From an uncultured Poribacteria bacterium (GTDB taxonomy: Bacteria; Poribacteria; WGA-4E; WGA-3G), in contig OX639992.1 of the NCBI GenBank assembly GCA_951828515.1, forward strand, positions 4,938,217-5,002,216: 64,000 nt of DNA, written 5' to 3'. The notes under the pieces are model-generated. The model saw only the letters and a list, made by a program, of their open reading frames with translations. It searched no databases and had not been told where the DNA came from. Position numbers and translations under genes: made by a program. This document shows positions 8,696 to 16,511 of the stretch, piece by piece. Every line of letters begins with the position of its first letter. Position 1 is the stretch's first letter.

Positions 8696-9289
8696 TTACT
8701 GACCCAGTACGTAGAGCACAAAACGTTTGACGACAATGTTCTCACCCAATTGGGCGATTGCGTCCTTTACGAGGGTATCGATAGTTTTGTCTGAATCGCG
8801 GATATAGGGTTGCTGTAGGAGGCAGGTCTCCGTATAGTATTTAGAGATGCGCCCTTCAACGATCCGTTCAGCGATGTGGGCAGGTTTACCCTCCTGCTCA
8901 GCTTGTGTTTTCAGAATGGCTTTTTCTGCTTCGAGATCCTCGGCAGGCACATCCTCCGCCTTAACATATTTCGGTTTCGCGGCTGCGACCTGCATCGCGA
9001 TCTCTTTCGCCAACTCTTGGAATTGCTCCGTTCGTGCGACGAAATCGGTTTCGCAATTCAGTTCGACTAACGTGCCGACACGGCTACCGGGATGGATATA
9101 GGAAACAATCAATCCTTCTTTTGCCACGCGACCGCCTTTGACTTCGGAAGCTTTCAATCCTTGCTCCCGTAATTTCTGAATCGCTTCGTCAATATTTCCA
9201 TTCGTCTCTGTTAGCGCCTTTTTGCAGTCCATAATTCCTGCCCCCGTCCGTGAACGGAGGTCGCTAACAAGCTTTGCCGTAATTGCCAT
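8696..9289 (-). CDS. tsf: Elongation factor Ts (short form)
   Basis: It is the guanine nucleotide exchange factor for EF-Tu. The N-terminal UBA-like domain (LVSDLRSRTGAGIMDCKKAL) and the exchange-active TDFV motif (NCETDFVART) are clear. At 197 residues it is the compact form with a single core subdomain, as in Thermus-type EF-Ts, rather than the 280-residue E. coli form. A GGAGG-type site (AGGAGGATAA, read on the minus strand) precedes the ATG. It lies downstream of rpsB, as in most bacteria. Confidence 0.97.
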   Translation of the reverse strand: MAITAKLVSDLRSRTGAGIMDCKKALTETNGNIDEAIQKLREQGLKASEVKGGRVAKEGLIVSYIHPGSRVGTLVELNCETDFVARTEQFQELAKEIAMQVAAAKPKYVKAEDVPAEDLEAEKAILKTQAEQEGKPAHIAERIVEGRISKYYTETCLLQQPYIRDSDKTIDTLVKDAIAQLGENIVVKRFVLYVLGQ

Positions 9290-9304
9290 TTATCCTCCTC
9301 TTGT

Positions 9305-9440
9305 TTTATGTTTAGCGATCAGCAATTAGCAATTAGCAATTAGCAAGAGAGTTCACTTAAACGATACCCTCTTTACTGATGGCTGAAAGGGTTTCGGAGA
9401 AACCCGACCTGACTGCTGACTGCTATCTTGCTGATTGCCA
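9305..9440. repeat. Palindromic repeat family A copy, rpsB-tsf junction
   Basis: The left arm has three copies of AGCAATTAGCAATTAGC. The core is AAGAGAGTTCACTTAAACGA…ACCCTCTTTACTGATGGC. The right arm contains a nested small palindrome, GGGTTTCGGAGAAACCC, before CTGACTGCTGACTGC. The nested hairpin is of the same type as those at 5,630 and 51,582. Confidence 0.8.
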
Positions 9441-9442
9441 AT

Positions 9443-10348
9443 TTATTGAGACTGTCGACGAGGGGGTCGCCCTTTCCGTCGTTGACGTGGCGCACGGGTC
9501 TGACGCTGCTCACTATCGCCAATCGCCTCTGGCTCTGCAGATAGTTGCGCTTCATTCAGAATCTCAGCACTTTCTTCCTCGTGCCTTTCCTCTTCAAGTA
9601 TAGCCTTTACCTGTGGCACCGCTGTTTCGGGTTGCTCTGCCTCCGTTGCGACCTCTGCACCTTCCAATGCATCTCCTCTACCATTAATTACCGCATCAGC
9701 TAAAACAGTACAGATGAGACGGATCGAGCGGATAGCGTCATCGTTACCCGGGACCGGCAAATCAATCGGATCAGGATCGCAGTTGGTATCAACGATAGCG
9801 ATGATCGGAATGCCGAGTTTGTTCGCTTCTGCGATAGCCGTATGTTCTTTCCGTGTATCCGTAACAATAACAACTTCAGGGAGCGTTTTCATCTCTCTGA
9901 CACCATTCAGGTTGTTGTCGAGTTTGCCTTTCTCACGTCGCAGACGCATGACTTCTTTTTTCGGCATCTGATCAAAAGTCCCATTGGTTTCATCGGCATC
10001 CAGTTTATCCAATCGGTTGACACTCCGACGGATGGTTTGGAAATTCGTCAGCATACCGCCAAGCCACCGGTGATTTACGTGGTACATACTTGATCGAACC
10101 GCCTCGCCTCGCACGGCTTCTTGGGATTGTCGTTTCGTGCCAACAAATAACACGCCACCACCCTTCGCCGCGATATCGGCAACGAAATCAACGGCGGTTT
10201 CGAGCATGCGTAGCGTCTTTTGCAAATCAATAATATAAATCCCGTTTCGTTCGGCGAAGATGTACTCTGCCATCTTCGGATTCCAACGACGGGTCTGATG
10301 TCCGAAGTGAACTCCACATTCAAGGAGCTCTTTCATTGTAACTGCCAA
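9443..10348 (-). CDS. rpsB: 30S ribosomal protein S2
   Basis: It is the small-subunit protein needed for S1 binding. The family start ([20 protein letters not shown]), [12 protein letters not shown] and [16 protein letters not shown] are diagnostic. The core ends near residue 230; a roughly 70-residue tail follows, first acidic ([15 protein letters not shown]) and then strongly basic ([16 protein letters not shown]), giving 301 residues against about 240. The start is TTG at 10,348: an ideal AGGAGG lies five bases upstream, and the resulting MAVTMKELL matches the family. Met5 is the alternative. It has its own promoter and a leader of about 170 nt. Confidence 0.97.
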   Translation of the reverse strand: MAVTMKELLECGVHFGHQTRRWNPKMAEYIFAERNGIYIIDLQKTLRMLETAVDFVADIAAKGGGVLFVGTKRQSQEAVRGEAVRSSMYHVNHRWLGGMLTNFQTIRRSVNRLDKLDADETNGTFDQMPKKEVMRLRREKGKLDNNLNGVREMKTLPEVVIVTDTRKEHTAIAEANKLGIPIIAIVDTNCDPDPIDLPVPGNDDAIRSIRLICTVLADAVINGRGDALEGAEVATEAEQPETAVPQVKAILEEERHEEESAEILNEAQLSAEPEAIGDSEQRQTRAPRQRRKGRPPRRQSQ

Positions 10349-10527
10349 AAAAACCTCCTAAGTTTGCGAGGGTAACTTACCCCCACTGGGTTTTCGCGTC
10401 CACCTCTTTCATATCTGCATCAGACTCTCAATACGAGAGAACCCGCTGTGCAAATCGAGAGGTGTGTCGTATCCAGTATTGATTGTGTAACTCCTGATGA
10501 ACATTTTTCATCATAATTGGTATAAAT
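10349..10527 (-). promoter_or_regulatory. rpsB 5' leader (untranslated)
   Basis: This stretch between the predicted rpsB promoter and the TTG start has no gene. It ends in AGGAGG and includes a short hairpin CTCTC-gtatt-GAGAG. S2 leaders often bind S2 for autoregulation, but I could not match it to a known motif, so regulation here is inference. Confidence 0.35.
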
Positions 10528-10556
10528 ATTTTACCACAAAAACGATTGAATTTCAA
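10528..10556 (-). promoter_or_regulatory. Sigma-70-type promoter for rpsB-tsf
   Basis: On the minus strand, TTGAAA (10,551-10,556) is followed after exactly 17 bases by TAAAAT (10,528-10,533). Both boxes differ from consensus at one base. It is placed about 180 bases upstream of the rpsB start, in AT-rich DNA without repeats. Confidence 0.6.
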
Positions 10557-10642
10557 GTTTTATAACACACCTTTTAACTGAATGTCAAGAAAATTGTGGA
10601 TTTGGGATGTGTTCTGTGGTATAAAACAGCAGGGGGACAAAG

Positions 10643-11695
10643 GTGGAACATCTCATTGAACAGATCGCCGCTCACTTCAAAATAGCCGTAGATGCGCTAA
10701 AATTCGAACCGATCCAGCATGGCAGTCAGCGAAAACACAACGTCTGCCGATTAAAGCTCGGCGCTGTGAACTATCTACTCAAACAGCACGACATCACCAC
10801 ACCGGTTGTTAAAGCAGGCTACACCCCTGGTGAAATTGAATCCGCCATCCTATCAATATTACACCGCAATGGATGTCGGGTCCCGAAAATTATTTGGAAA
10901 TCTGAAGGCTCTCATGCACTCTTGTTGGAATGGTGCGGAGAATCGACGCTCGATGCCATAGCACAAAGCAGACCGTCTTCCACTCTCAAACCGATTTTGC
11001 AGACCGCATTGATGGAACTCTGTCGGGTGGAAACCGTTTTCGCAGAAAACACGGAACTTCTTACACCATACGCCTTCCGATTTGATCTCGACGTTACCCT
11101 GCAACATTTACTTGAACAAGGCAGAAAAACCTTGGGTTATCTTTGTGGTGCCATAACCCCATCGCAAACGGCGCATCTTGACGCGGCATGGGCGACACTT
11201 TCCAACCGACTTCAAACGGCGCGACCCACTTTCGATAGCCTCGACTACCAGAGTCGCAACATCGTGATTTCTGAGGAAACACCTTTTCTAATTGACTTTT
11301 CAAGTATTGGCTGGGACTGGCAGGAACGGCGGTTGGTTCAATTTTTCAATAGTATCGGAGCAAACCAAGAGGGAGCAAACTTCGTCTCGTTATTAAATCG
11401 AGAGTTGGTCGACGTTTATACGACGTGGGTTACCTCGCATCGTGAAACCTGTTCGCCTGCGGAAATCGCAGCACGTGTTGACAGTCATCATCTCCTCTTT
11501 TATCTCTCAGTTATACATCAAATTCTACGTACTGTCGCGCAGCCGGATGCCTCCGAAAGCAGAACGCTCCTCAAGGCATGGGGCGACCTCAAGGCGAGAT
11601 ACCAAAGTGCGCTTATGCAGGTTATTCATACTGGACTGAGCGACGATGTTCACACAACTCAAATTCGAGAGATGATTGCCAATCGAAATTCATAA
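10643..11695 (+). CDS. APH-like phosphotransferase (aminoglycoside phosphotransferase fold)
   Basis: This is a small-molecule kinase of the APH/choline-kinase fold; its substrate is unknown. Visible landmarks are the putative ATP-anchoring Lys47 (YLLKQ), Glu65 in the following helix, the catalytic loop LDYQSRN (Asp201, Asn206) and the metal-binding FLIDF Asp218. It uses a GTG start with AGGGGG seven bases ahead. It is divergent from rpsB with about 290 bp between. There is no sign of resistance-gene context, so a housekeeping role (sugar, choline or antibiotic-like metabolite kinase) is as likely as resistance. Confidence 0.75.
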   Translation: MEHLIEQIAAHFKIAVDALKFEPIQHGSQRKHNVCRLKLGAVNYLLKQHDITTPVVKAGYTPGEIESAILSILHRNGCRVPKIIWKSEGSHALLLEWCGESTLDAIAQSRPSSTLKPILQTALMELCRVETVFAENTELLTPYAFRFDLDVTLQHLLEQGRKTLGYLCGAITPSQTAHLDAAWATLSNRLQTARPTFDSLDYQSRNIVISEETPFLIDFSSIGWDWQERRLVQFFNSIGANQEGANFVSLLNRELVDVYTTWVTSHRETCSPAEIAARVDSHHLLFYLSVIHQILRTVAQPDASESRTLLKAWGDLKARYQSALMQVIHTGLSDDVHTTQIREMIANRNS

Positions 11696-11730
11696 GCGGT
11701 CAGCAGGCAGGAGGGTGCGGTGGTTTAACA

Positions 11731-12135
11731 TCACTCTTTAACTGCATCTCTAAGGATTGTCTTCTCAAGTTCAATAAGAAATGCTTGTATCTCTGGAGTA
11801 GACGGTTTTGTGGTATGAAATTCCGACTGATACGATTTCAGCACTGTGTAAAGGGATGTAAGGTTTACTTTCCGTTGCTCGGATGCCTCGCGCACGTTTG
11901 CAAAGACCGCAATTACCTGATCTTCTGAGATACCATCGGGACGATTTTTTGACTTTAGAAGATGCTTTTCTACACCGTTCAGCGCGCGTTCTGCCATCCA
12001 ATAGCGTCCACCTTCAGGACCGCCAACTCGACGGTAAACCACACCACCTACGATTAAACCGACTGCCACAACTGCCAATAAAAAAATCAGAACCCGTCTA
12101 TAACAACCGCTTAGTTTTTTGTTCGTATTCACCAT
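11731..12135 (-). CDS. Hypothetical small membrane-anchored protein
   Basis: It has 134 residues. After a short basic N-terminus (NKKLSGCYRR) comes one hydrophobic helix (VLIFLLAVVAVGLIVGGVVY), then a hydrophilic, helix-rich domain, so it is probably a type II or signal-anchored protein with a periplasmic domain. I do not recognise the family. It lies 27 bp downstream of the amidohydrolase on the same strand and may be co-transcribed with it. The opposite strand has overlapping open frames, but only this one has a credible membrane-protein composition. Confidence 0.6.
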   Translation of the reverse strand: MVNTNKKLSGCYRRVLIFLLAVVAVGLIVGGVVYRRVGGPEGGRYWMAERALNGVEKHLLKSKNRPDGISEDQVIAVFANVREASEQRKVNLTSLYTVLKSYQSEFHTTKPSTPEIQAFLIELEKTILRDAVKE

Positions 12136-12162
12136 GTTTGTATGTTTTTAATTGGTATTTTC

Positions 12163-13278
12163 TTAAACTTTTCCTTCACGTATTGTCAATGCCGCTTTCA
12201 ATTTTTTATTCCCGGTAAACTTAGTATCGTGTGTGTCAAAGAATTCAAATTCACCGTCCAGTACTTCAAAGACTGCGACATCCGCGACGGTTCCAACTTT
12301 CAGATGACCGAGTTGCGCCTCACGTTGGATCGCCTTCGCCGCGCTAATAGTCGCCTTCTCAATCACGTCCTCAAGCGAGAGTCCCAAGTGCATCAACTTC
12401 GACAACACTGTCGGTAAATCGTAGACGGGTCCATTGATGTTGCCCGTGTGGAGATCGGTACTGATCACATCAGAGATGAAGCCTTGTTCCATAGCGCGTT
12501 GTGCGATCTCATAACGGAAACTGCCAGCACCGTGCCCGACATCAAAGATAATACCGTCCTCGCGTGCTTTCCACGCTTCAGGAATCACGCTTCCTTTCTC
12601 GTCAACAATATTATCACCGTTGCCTTGGAAGCAGTGGGTAATCACATCGCCTGGACGGAGTAATCGCAAAATATCAGGAAGCGGCACACCGGCACCGATA
12701 TGACACATGACAGGTGTCTCTGCGTGTTCAGCCGCTTCGATGGCAAGTTTCAGCGGTTCAACGCCGTTATCACCCACCTGCATTTTACCCTGACGCACCT
12801 TGACCCCGACGGTCATATCACGATGTGCCTGTAAAGTCTCCGCAACACGCCCCGGGTCGGCATAAGCTATATCGTGCATCTCACCGATAGGTCCATAGAC
12901 AAGCCCAATCCCAGAGATGTGGATATAGGTGAGAATGTTCGTTCGCGCGGGTTCAGCGATGAATTCACGGAAGCCGGGGAACGTCACCCAACTTGGACTG
13001 CCAGCATCCACAACGGTGGTGGTTCCGGCTGTTGGGCAAACCCCATCGGCTCTGATACCCCACGTCGTTACACCGTAATAGACATGCGTGTGAATATCAA
13101 CGAGTCCCGGTGTCACGAATTTATCTTTAACATTGATGGTCTGTGTCGCCGCACCTTCCGGAATATCCTGTTCAATAGCAGCGATGACCCCGTCAGCAAT
13201 TGCGACATCGTACACTGCATTCAAGTTCTGCGCGGCATCAATGACAGTGCCACCTTTTAGTAAAATATCATAATGCAT
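12163..13278 (-). CDS. Amidohydrolase/deacetylase family metallohydrolase
   Basis: This is a dihydroorotase-like TIM-barrel metal-dependent hydrolase (371 residues). The N-terminal beta-sandwich leads into PGLVDIHTHVYYG (metal-binding HTH). Further landmarks are KVRQGK (candidate carboxylated lysine region), CHIGAG, THCFQGNGD, FDVGHGAGSF and DVISTDLHTGN (catalytic Asp). The C-terminal GHLKVGTVADVAVFEV closes the sandwich. The best-known relatives are annotated as amidohydrolase/deacetylase; the substrate cannot be told from sequence. It is not a pyrimidine dihydroorotase by context. Confidence 0.85.
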   Translation of the reverse strand: MHYDILLKGGTVIDAAQNLNAVYDVAIADGVIAAIEQDIPEGAATQTINVKDKFVTPGLVDIHTHVYYGVTTWGIRADGVCPTAGTTTVVDAGSPSWVTFPGFREFIAEPARTNILTYIHISGIGLVYGPIGEMHDIAYADPGRVAETLQAHRDMTVGVKVRQGKMQVGDNGVEPLKLAIEAAEHAETPVMCHIGAGVPLPDILRLLRPGDVITHCFQGNGDNIVDEKGSVIPEAWKAREDGIIFDVGHGAGSFRYEIAQRAMEQGFISDVISTDLHTGNINGPVYDLPTVLSKLMHLGLSLEDVIEKATISAAKAIQREAQLGHLKVGTVADVAVFEVLDGEFEFFDTHDTKFTGNKKLKAALTIREGKV

Positions 13279-13287
13279 TTCCGTTCC

Positions 13288-13345
13288 TCATTGGCGATCA
13301 GCGGAATAGCCATCAGCAGTCAGTAAGCATCGGGATCCAAAGATC
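13288..13345. repeat. Half copy of palindromic repeat family A
   Basis: GGCGATCAGCGGAATAGCCA followed by TCAGCAGTCAGTAAGCATCG, then GGGATCCAAAGATCCCTCGTA. Only one arm of the family is present, joined to a GGGATC…GATCCC hairpin. A similar join occurs at 37,530-37,590. Confidence 0.5.
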
Positions 13346-13377
13346 CCTCGTACAGAGGAATAGCAATAAATAGGAAA

Positions 13378-14058
13378 TTAGACACCTCGTTTATCGCCCC
13401 ATATATCCACGTGCACACGAGGCGAATAGCGATACCCATTTTCTTTGCAGAGATCTACCAACCATTCCTGTTTCTGTTGTAGCACAGTGGGTGTTGTTCC
13501 TTGCGGCATCAGAAGGATTGTTTCGGCAGGAATATCGATCTCTGACTGTAACGCTTGGATCTCCGCTAAATCTTCAGGTGTATCCACGACAAATTTCACT
13601 TGGCACGAATATGTATCTAAAAACTTGCGGATAACGTCGGGACGGATGCGTCCACGCTCGTGGCGTTTGAAAAATCGGTTGTCTGTTGGAGGATTGGAGT
13701 TACGCAACTTAGGACTCATGGAAATGAGGTGCGCCGCGACTGACGCGAAGAGCGTGGCGTTCGTTTCAATCGTGATGTGGTGTCCCCGCTTATCCAATTC
13801 CTCACAGAGTGTCATTAACTCCTTTGGTTGAATAAATGGCTCTCCACCGGTAATAACGACATGCTTACAACCGTATTGTGAGATCGCGGCAACACTCTCA
13901 GCGACAGAGATGTCCCTGTTTTCAGGTGTCCAAGATGTGTAAGGTGTATCACACCAAACACATCTCAGATTGCAATAACTCGTTCGGAAAAAAACAGAGG
14001 GGACACCGATAAGTTGCCCTTCTCCCTGAATCGTATGAAAGAGTTCGCTAAATTTCAT
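13378..14058 (-). CDS. queE: 7-carboxy-7-deazaguanine synthase (radical SAM)
   Basis: It makes 7-carboxy-7-deazaguanine from 6-carboxytetrahydropterin, on the route to queuosine. The N-terminus SELFHTIQGEGQLIGVPSVF is typical; the radical-SAM cluster motif is C-x3-C-x2-C (CNLRCVWC), and VVITGGEPFIQP is the SAM-binding GGEP motif. It has 226 residues, normal size. A GAGGGGAC site precedes the ATG. No queC, queD or preQ1 riboswitch was found nearby; a preQ1-type loop was looked for upstream without success. Confidence 0.9.
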   Translation of the reverse strand: MKFSELFHTIQGEGQLIGVPSVFFRTSYCNLRCVWCDTPYTSWTPENRDISVAESVAAISQYGCKHVVITGGEPFIQPKELMTLCEELDKRGHHITIETNATLFASVAAHLISMSPKLRNSNPPTDNRFFKRHERGRIRPDVIRKFLDTYSCQVKFVVDTPEDLAEIQALQSEIDIPAETILLMPQGTTPTVLQQKQEWLVDLCKENGYRYSPRVHVDIWGDKRGV

Positions 14059-14196
14059 ACTTTCGTCCCCTCGCTGCGCGTTCTGTCAAGGCGATGCGTT
14101 AGATAACGACATCTTGTTAGGTCTATCCTCGATTTTGAGGAGATTAGACGCAAACTCTATTTACGAACGGCGCGAGGTAGCGACTTCCACGAACGC

Positions 14197-14568
14197 TTAA
14201 GCCTCAATGAGTTCAATTTGAACGTTGTCGGGTCCCTTGAAAAACGCCATCATGAGTCCATTGGGTTTCAAATCTTCGAGTTCCGCGCCCTTCGCTTGAA
14301 GTTTCGCGACCTCTGCATCTAAATCCTCTACGGTAAAAGCGAGTTGATAGACACCCCAACGTGGATTGCCGCTGGTGTCTTCTACATCCATGTCCCCTAA
14401 TTTAGGTGAGAGGAAGATTCGCTCCCCGCCAATTTCCATTCGGATAATCTTCAATCCGCGGACATCAACAACTTCTGAGACTTTTCCGTCAAACATCTCT
14501 TCGTAATACTGAACTGCACCTTCTAAATCTTCACAACGAAGATGAACGTGGTGAAATGTAACTGCCAT
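14197..14568 (-). CDS. VOC family protein (glyoxalase/bleomycin resistance fold)
   Basis: It is a 123-residue single VOC domain with two beta-alpha-beta-beta-beta modules: HHVHLRCEDLEGAVQYYEEM opens the first and YQLAFTVEDLDAEVAKLQAK the second. It closes with FFKGPDNVQIELIEA, which carries the usual C-terminal metal-ligand Glu; the N-terminal ligand would be a His of HHVHL. Substrate unknown: dioxygenase, isomerase and antibiotic-binding members share this sequence pattern. It is a stand-alone gene; the gap to queE holds no repeat of family A. Confidence 0.85.
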   Translation of the reverse strand: MAVTFHHVHLRCEDLEGAVQYYEEMFDGKVSEVVDVRGLKIIRMEIGGERIFLSPKLGDMDVEDTSGNPRWGVYQLAFTVEDLDAEVAKLQAKGAELEDLKPNGLMMAFFKGPDNVQIELIEA

Positions 14569-14638
14569 TGTTAAAATTTCCTTCCTTTCTTTGAAAAAGC
14601 GCCATACAAAGGCGCAAAACTAAAGATATGCCATTATC

Positions 14639-14658
14639 ACACAATCTATTGATTGTGT
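14639..14658. promoter_or_regulatory. Inverted repeat upstream of VOC gene (operator or hairpin)
   Basis: ACACAATC-tatt-GATTGTGT is a perfect 8-bp palindrome about 70 bp upstream of the VOC start. A run of T follows on the plus strand, so it could also look like a terminator, but no plus-strand gene ends here. An operator is the more likely reading. Confidence 0.35.
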
Positions 14659-14743
14659 CAAATTATTTTTTTCGATGCACCCTCAGCGATAACAGTCGGT
14701 AGGTTGGCACTTCACACAGATGTTTAACCAACCTACGACTTTA

Positions 14744-15032
14744 TTATACTAAAGTTTGGACAATTCGTGTTGCTTGCGAGTTGAGTTTTCAAAGGCGTAT
14801 GTATTTTTCCGAGAGTTCTAAACACTCACGAAACTCTGAGAAAAATACCACACTCCAGCGGAGTGCTATGTCTATAGTAAAGGGTATATCCACCCTCCCG
14901 CACTCCAGCGGAGTGCTATGTCTATAGTAAAGGGTATATCCACCCTCCCGCACTCCAGCGGAGTGCTATGTGTCCTGAAAGGATATGCCGCATCTCTCAG
15001 ACAAATACTGAAAATTGTCCAAAGCTTAGTTA
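14744..15032. repeat. Composite inverted-repeat element containing tandem repeats
   Basis: The ends are near-complementary: CTAAAGTTTGGACAATT on the left and AATTGTCCAAAGCTTAG on the right (14,749-14,765 and 15,013-15,029), flanked by TTATA-type bases like the MITE family next door. The interior includes the 50-bp tandem repeat. No coding capacity was seen; open frames crossing it are repeat artefacts. Confidence 0.55.
14851..14971. repeat. 50-bp tandem repeat, 2.4 copies
   Basis: The unit starts CACTCCAGCGGAGTGCTATG and ends with a TATCCACCCTCCCG tail. Two identical units (14,851-14,900 and 14,901-14,950) are followed by a 21-base partial copy. CACTCC-agc-GGAGTG is itself a hairpin, and the same core recurs singly at about 28,791. 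Confidence 0.85.
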
Positions 15033-15170
15033 TTATAGTAAAGCCCGAAAATACTTGCACGCTCTTGAAAACACAAAACCCACATTGCTGGCGAGGTGTT
15101 TTTGATAGGGCGTTTCCCCCTAACCTCGCCGCATTACAGAGTGTAAACTTAATTATGGGTTTTACTATAA
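15033..15170. mobile_element. MITE-like element, TTTATAGTAAA family (138 bp)
   Basis: The terminal inverted repeats TTATAGTAAAGCCC and GGGTTTTACTATAA match at 13 of 14 positions. There is no coding sequence. Interior words (TACTTGCACGCTCTTGAAAAC, CTGGCGAGG, CCTCGCC) are shared with the copy at 46,279. If the flanking TA is a target duplication, it would fit IS630/Tc1-type mobilisation. Confidence 0.65.
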
Positions 15171-15390
15171 ACCCGTTAGCACAATTTTTGTAGTTAACCA
15201 TACAATTTTTGCGTGTTCGTATAAAAACTGACAAATGCTATCCCTCACGGTATGTTTTTTGGGACAAATGTCAATATTACCGCACCCTTCGATAAACCCA
15301 GTGGCTGTCTGTGTTTTGGACGCACCATCGTGAAAAAGGTCTTTTGAATTTCGCCAGTTTTGGGAAGAATATGGGTTTCCTAAGAGGCAT
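15171..15390. other. Gene-free stretch before the STAS promoter
   Basis: No open frame with a plausible start, and no member of the main repeat families, was recognised here. The base composition is AT-rich. Confidence 0.4.
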
Positions 15391-15406
15391 TGGCACGTAA
15401 TTTGCT
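15391..15406 (+). promoter_or_regulatory. Sigma-54 (-24/-12) promoter upstream of STAS gene
   Basis: TGGCACGTAATTTGCT matches the RpoN consensus TGGCAC-N5-TTGCT at every defined base, with exactly ten bases between the invariant GG (15,392-15,393) and GC (15,404-15,405). Transcription would start near 15,418, about 83 bases before the STAS gene start. A sigma-54 promoter implies activation by an ATP-dependent enhancer-binding protein, none of which is in this window. Confidence 0.7.
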
Positions 15407-15500
15407 CCAATAAATATAGTTTGCAGATTCAAATTGCCTAAAAAATATAAAATAAAAAATCGACAATTCCAATGTTATCACAAAGAAAAAGGATAAAATC

Positions 15501-15842
15501 ATGAAAACTCAAATTCGCCAACAAGGTGGCATCTCAATTGTGGAACCCAATGGAAGGATAGTGGGTTCCGCTGCCGCAGAATTACGGAAGACTATCGTGC
15601 CGCAGATAGAGGCTTACGACGAGCCACGTCTCCTTATCAACCTCGAAAACGTCCATAAGATTGACAGTATCGGACTCGGTGTGCTTGTGGAAGCACATAT
15701 CATTGCGAAGAAGAAGAAGGGACGTATCGGAATCGTCCATCTCGGTAAACATATCCGAAATGTGATAATTATTACGCGACTCATTCATCTTTTTGAAGTT
15801 TTCGACAGTAAAGATACCGCACTTTCGGCATTATCCGCATAA
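15501..15842 (+). CDS. STAS-domain anti-sigma factor antagonist (paralogue 1)
   Basis: This is a single STAS domain (113 residues) of the SpoIIAA/RsbV type, which binds an anti-sigma kinase in its dephosphorylated state. The phospho-acceptor region is IDSIGLG with Ser56, equivalent to Ser58 in DSSGLG of B. subtilis SpoIIAA; the second Ser is Ile here. AAAGGA precedes the ATG. It lies behind a sigma-54-type promoter and before a strong terminator, so it looks monocistronic. The paralogue 300 bp downstream keeps DSSGLG. No kinase or phosphatase gene is adjacent, so the partner is elsewhere. Confidence 0.88.
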   Translation: MKTQIRQQGGISIVEPNGRIVGSAAAELRKTIVPQIEAYDEPRLLINLENVHKIDSIGLGVLVEAHIIAKKKKGRIGIVHLGKHIRNVIIITRLIHLFEVFDSKDTALSALSA

Positions 15843-15870
15843 ATTTCAAATGCATAACCATGTCAAATGG

Positions 15871-15900
15871 GGGACCGGTTTTTACCGGTCCTTTTTTTTG
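15871..15900 (+). terminator. Rho-independent terminator after STAS gene 1
   Basis: The hairpin GGACCGGT-tttt-ACCGGTCC is followed by eight T. It starts about 30 bases after the stop codon. Confidence 0.9.
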
Positions 15901-16143
15901 CCCATTGTCTGAATCAGGATTTATGGGGTTTTAGGGTTTTCGGCACAAATTAGCAGGCAGCGATCAGTAAGATACAGTTGAAGAATTATCCATGAAACGG
16001 GTTATTAATAAAAAAAATGAAAAAAAATCTAACTTTTTTCGAGGAAATGCGTCTAAAGTAACGAACACTTCAATTGAAAATTCAAATTGTGTAAAAATAA
16101 TCGACACGTTCACTGTTTTCGTAAATGAAAAAGGAGAAAAATA
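15901..16143. other. Spacer between the two STAS genes
   Basis: It begins with a copy of the CAGGATTT repeat (TGTCTGAATCAGGATTTATG, about 15,906-15,945) and a fragment of family A (GCAGGCAGCGATCAG). The rest is AT-rich and ends in AAGGAG before the second STAS gene. No -24/-12 site like the one upstream of gene 1 is present. Confidence 0.5.
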
Positions 16144-16485
16144 ATGGCAACTCAAATTCGTCGACAAGGCGAGGTAGCGATCTTGGAACCCAGTGGAAAA
16201 TTAGTGGGACCCTCCGTATTGGAATTGCGAGAGGCAATCGCGCCGCAAATAGAGACTTCTGACGAACCACGTATCCTCATCAACTTTGAAAACGTCAATA
16301 TGATCGACAGTTCAGGACTCGGTGCTCTCATGGAAGCACGTGCCCGTGCGACCCGAAAGCAAGGGCGCATTGGTGTCATCCATGTTGGCAAACACATCAA
16401 AAACCTTGTCGTTCTGAGTCGGCTCGTAAGTATGTTTGAGCATTACGACGACGAGGATGCGGCTGTTTCAGGACTATCCGCATAG
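16144..16485 (+). CDS. STAS-domain anti-sigma factor antagonist (paralogue 2)
   Basis: It has 113 residues, the same length as paralogue 1 and collinear with it throughout (TQIRRQGEVAILEPSGKLVG against TQIRQQGGISIVEPNGRIVG). It keeps the classical DSSGLG with Ser56-Ser57, so it should be a regular phospho-switch. A strong AAGGAG site precedes the ATG. Its own terminator follows. The tandem pair most likely arose by duplication; different upstream regions suggest they are expressed under different conditions. Confidence 0.9.
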   Translation: MATQIRRQGEVAILEPSGKLVGPSVLELREAIAPQIETSDEPRILINFENVNMIDSSGLGALMEARARATRKQGRIGVIHVGKHIKNLVVLSRLVSMFEHYDDEDAAVSGLSA

Positions 16486-16511
16486 AACCCAGAGTTCAAT
16501 GCCCATCAAAA

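Noticed and set aside
14059-14196. preQ1 riboswitch near queE
   Set aside because: No preQ1-I or -II like loop and pseudoknot sequence could be recognised in the 140 bases at either side.
14639-14675. Hairpin plus T-run as a terminator
   Set aside because: No plus-strand gene ends upstream; the palindrome lies in front of a minus-strand gene, so an operator is more plausible.
14744-15170. Full insertion sequence
   Set aside because: Terminal inverted repeats are present, but there is no transposase frame anywhere in or near the elements.
14872-15234. Frames of about 90-120 codons on both strands
   Set aside because: They consist of the 50-bp tandem repeat and a MITE-like element.
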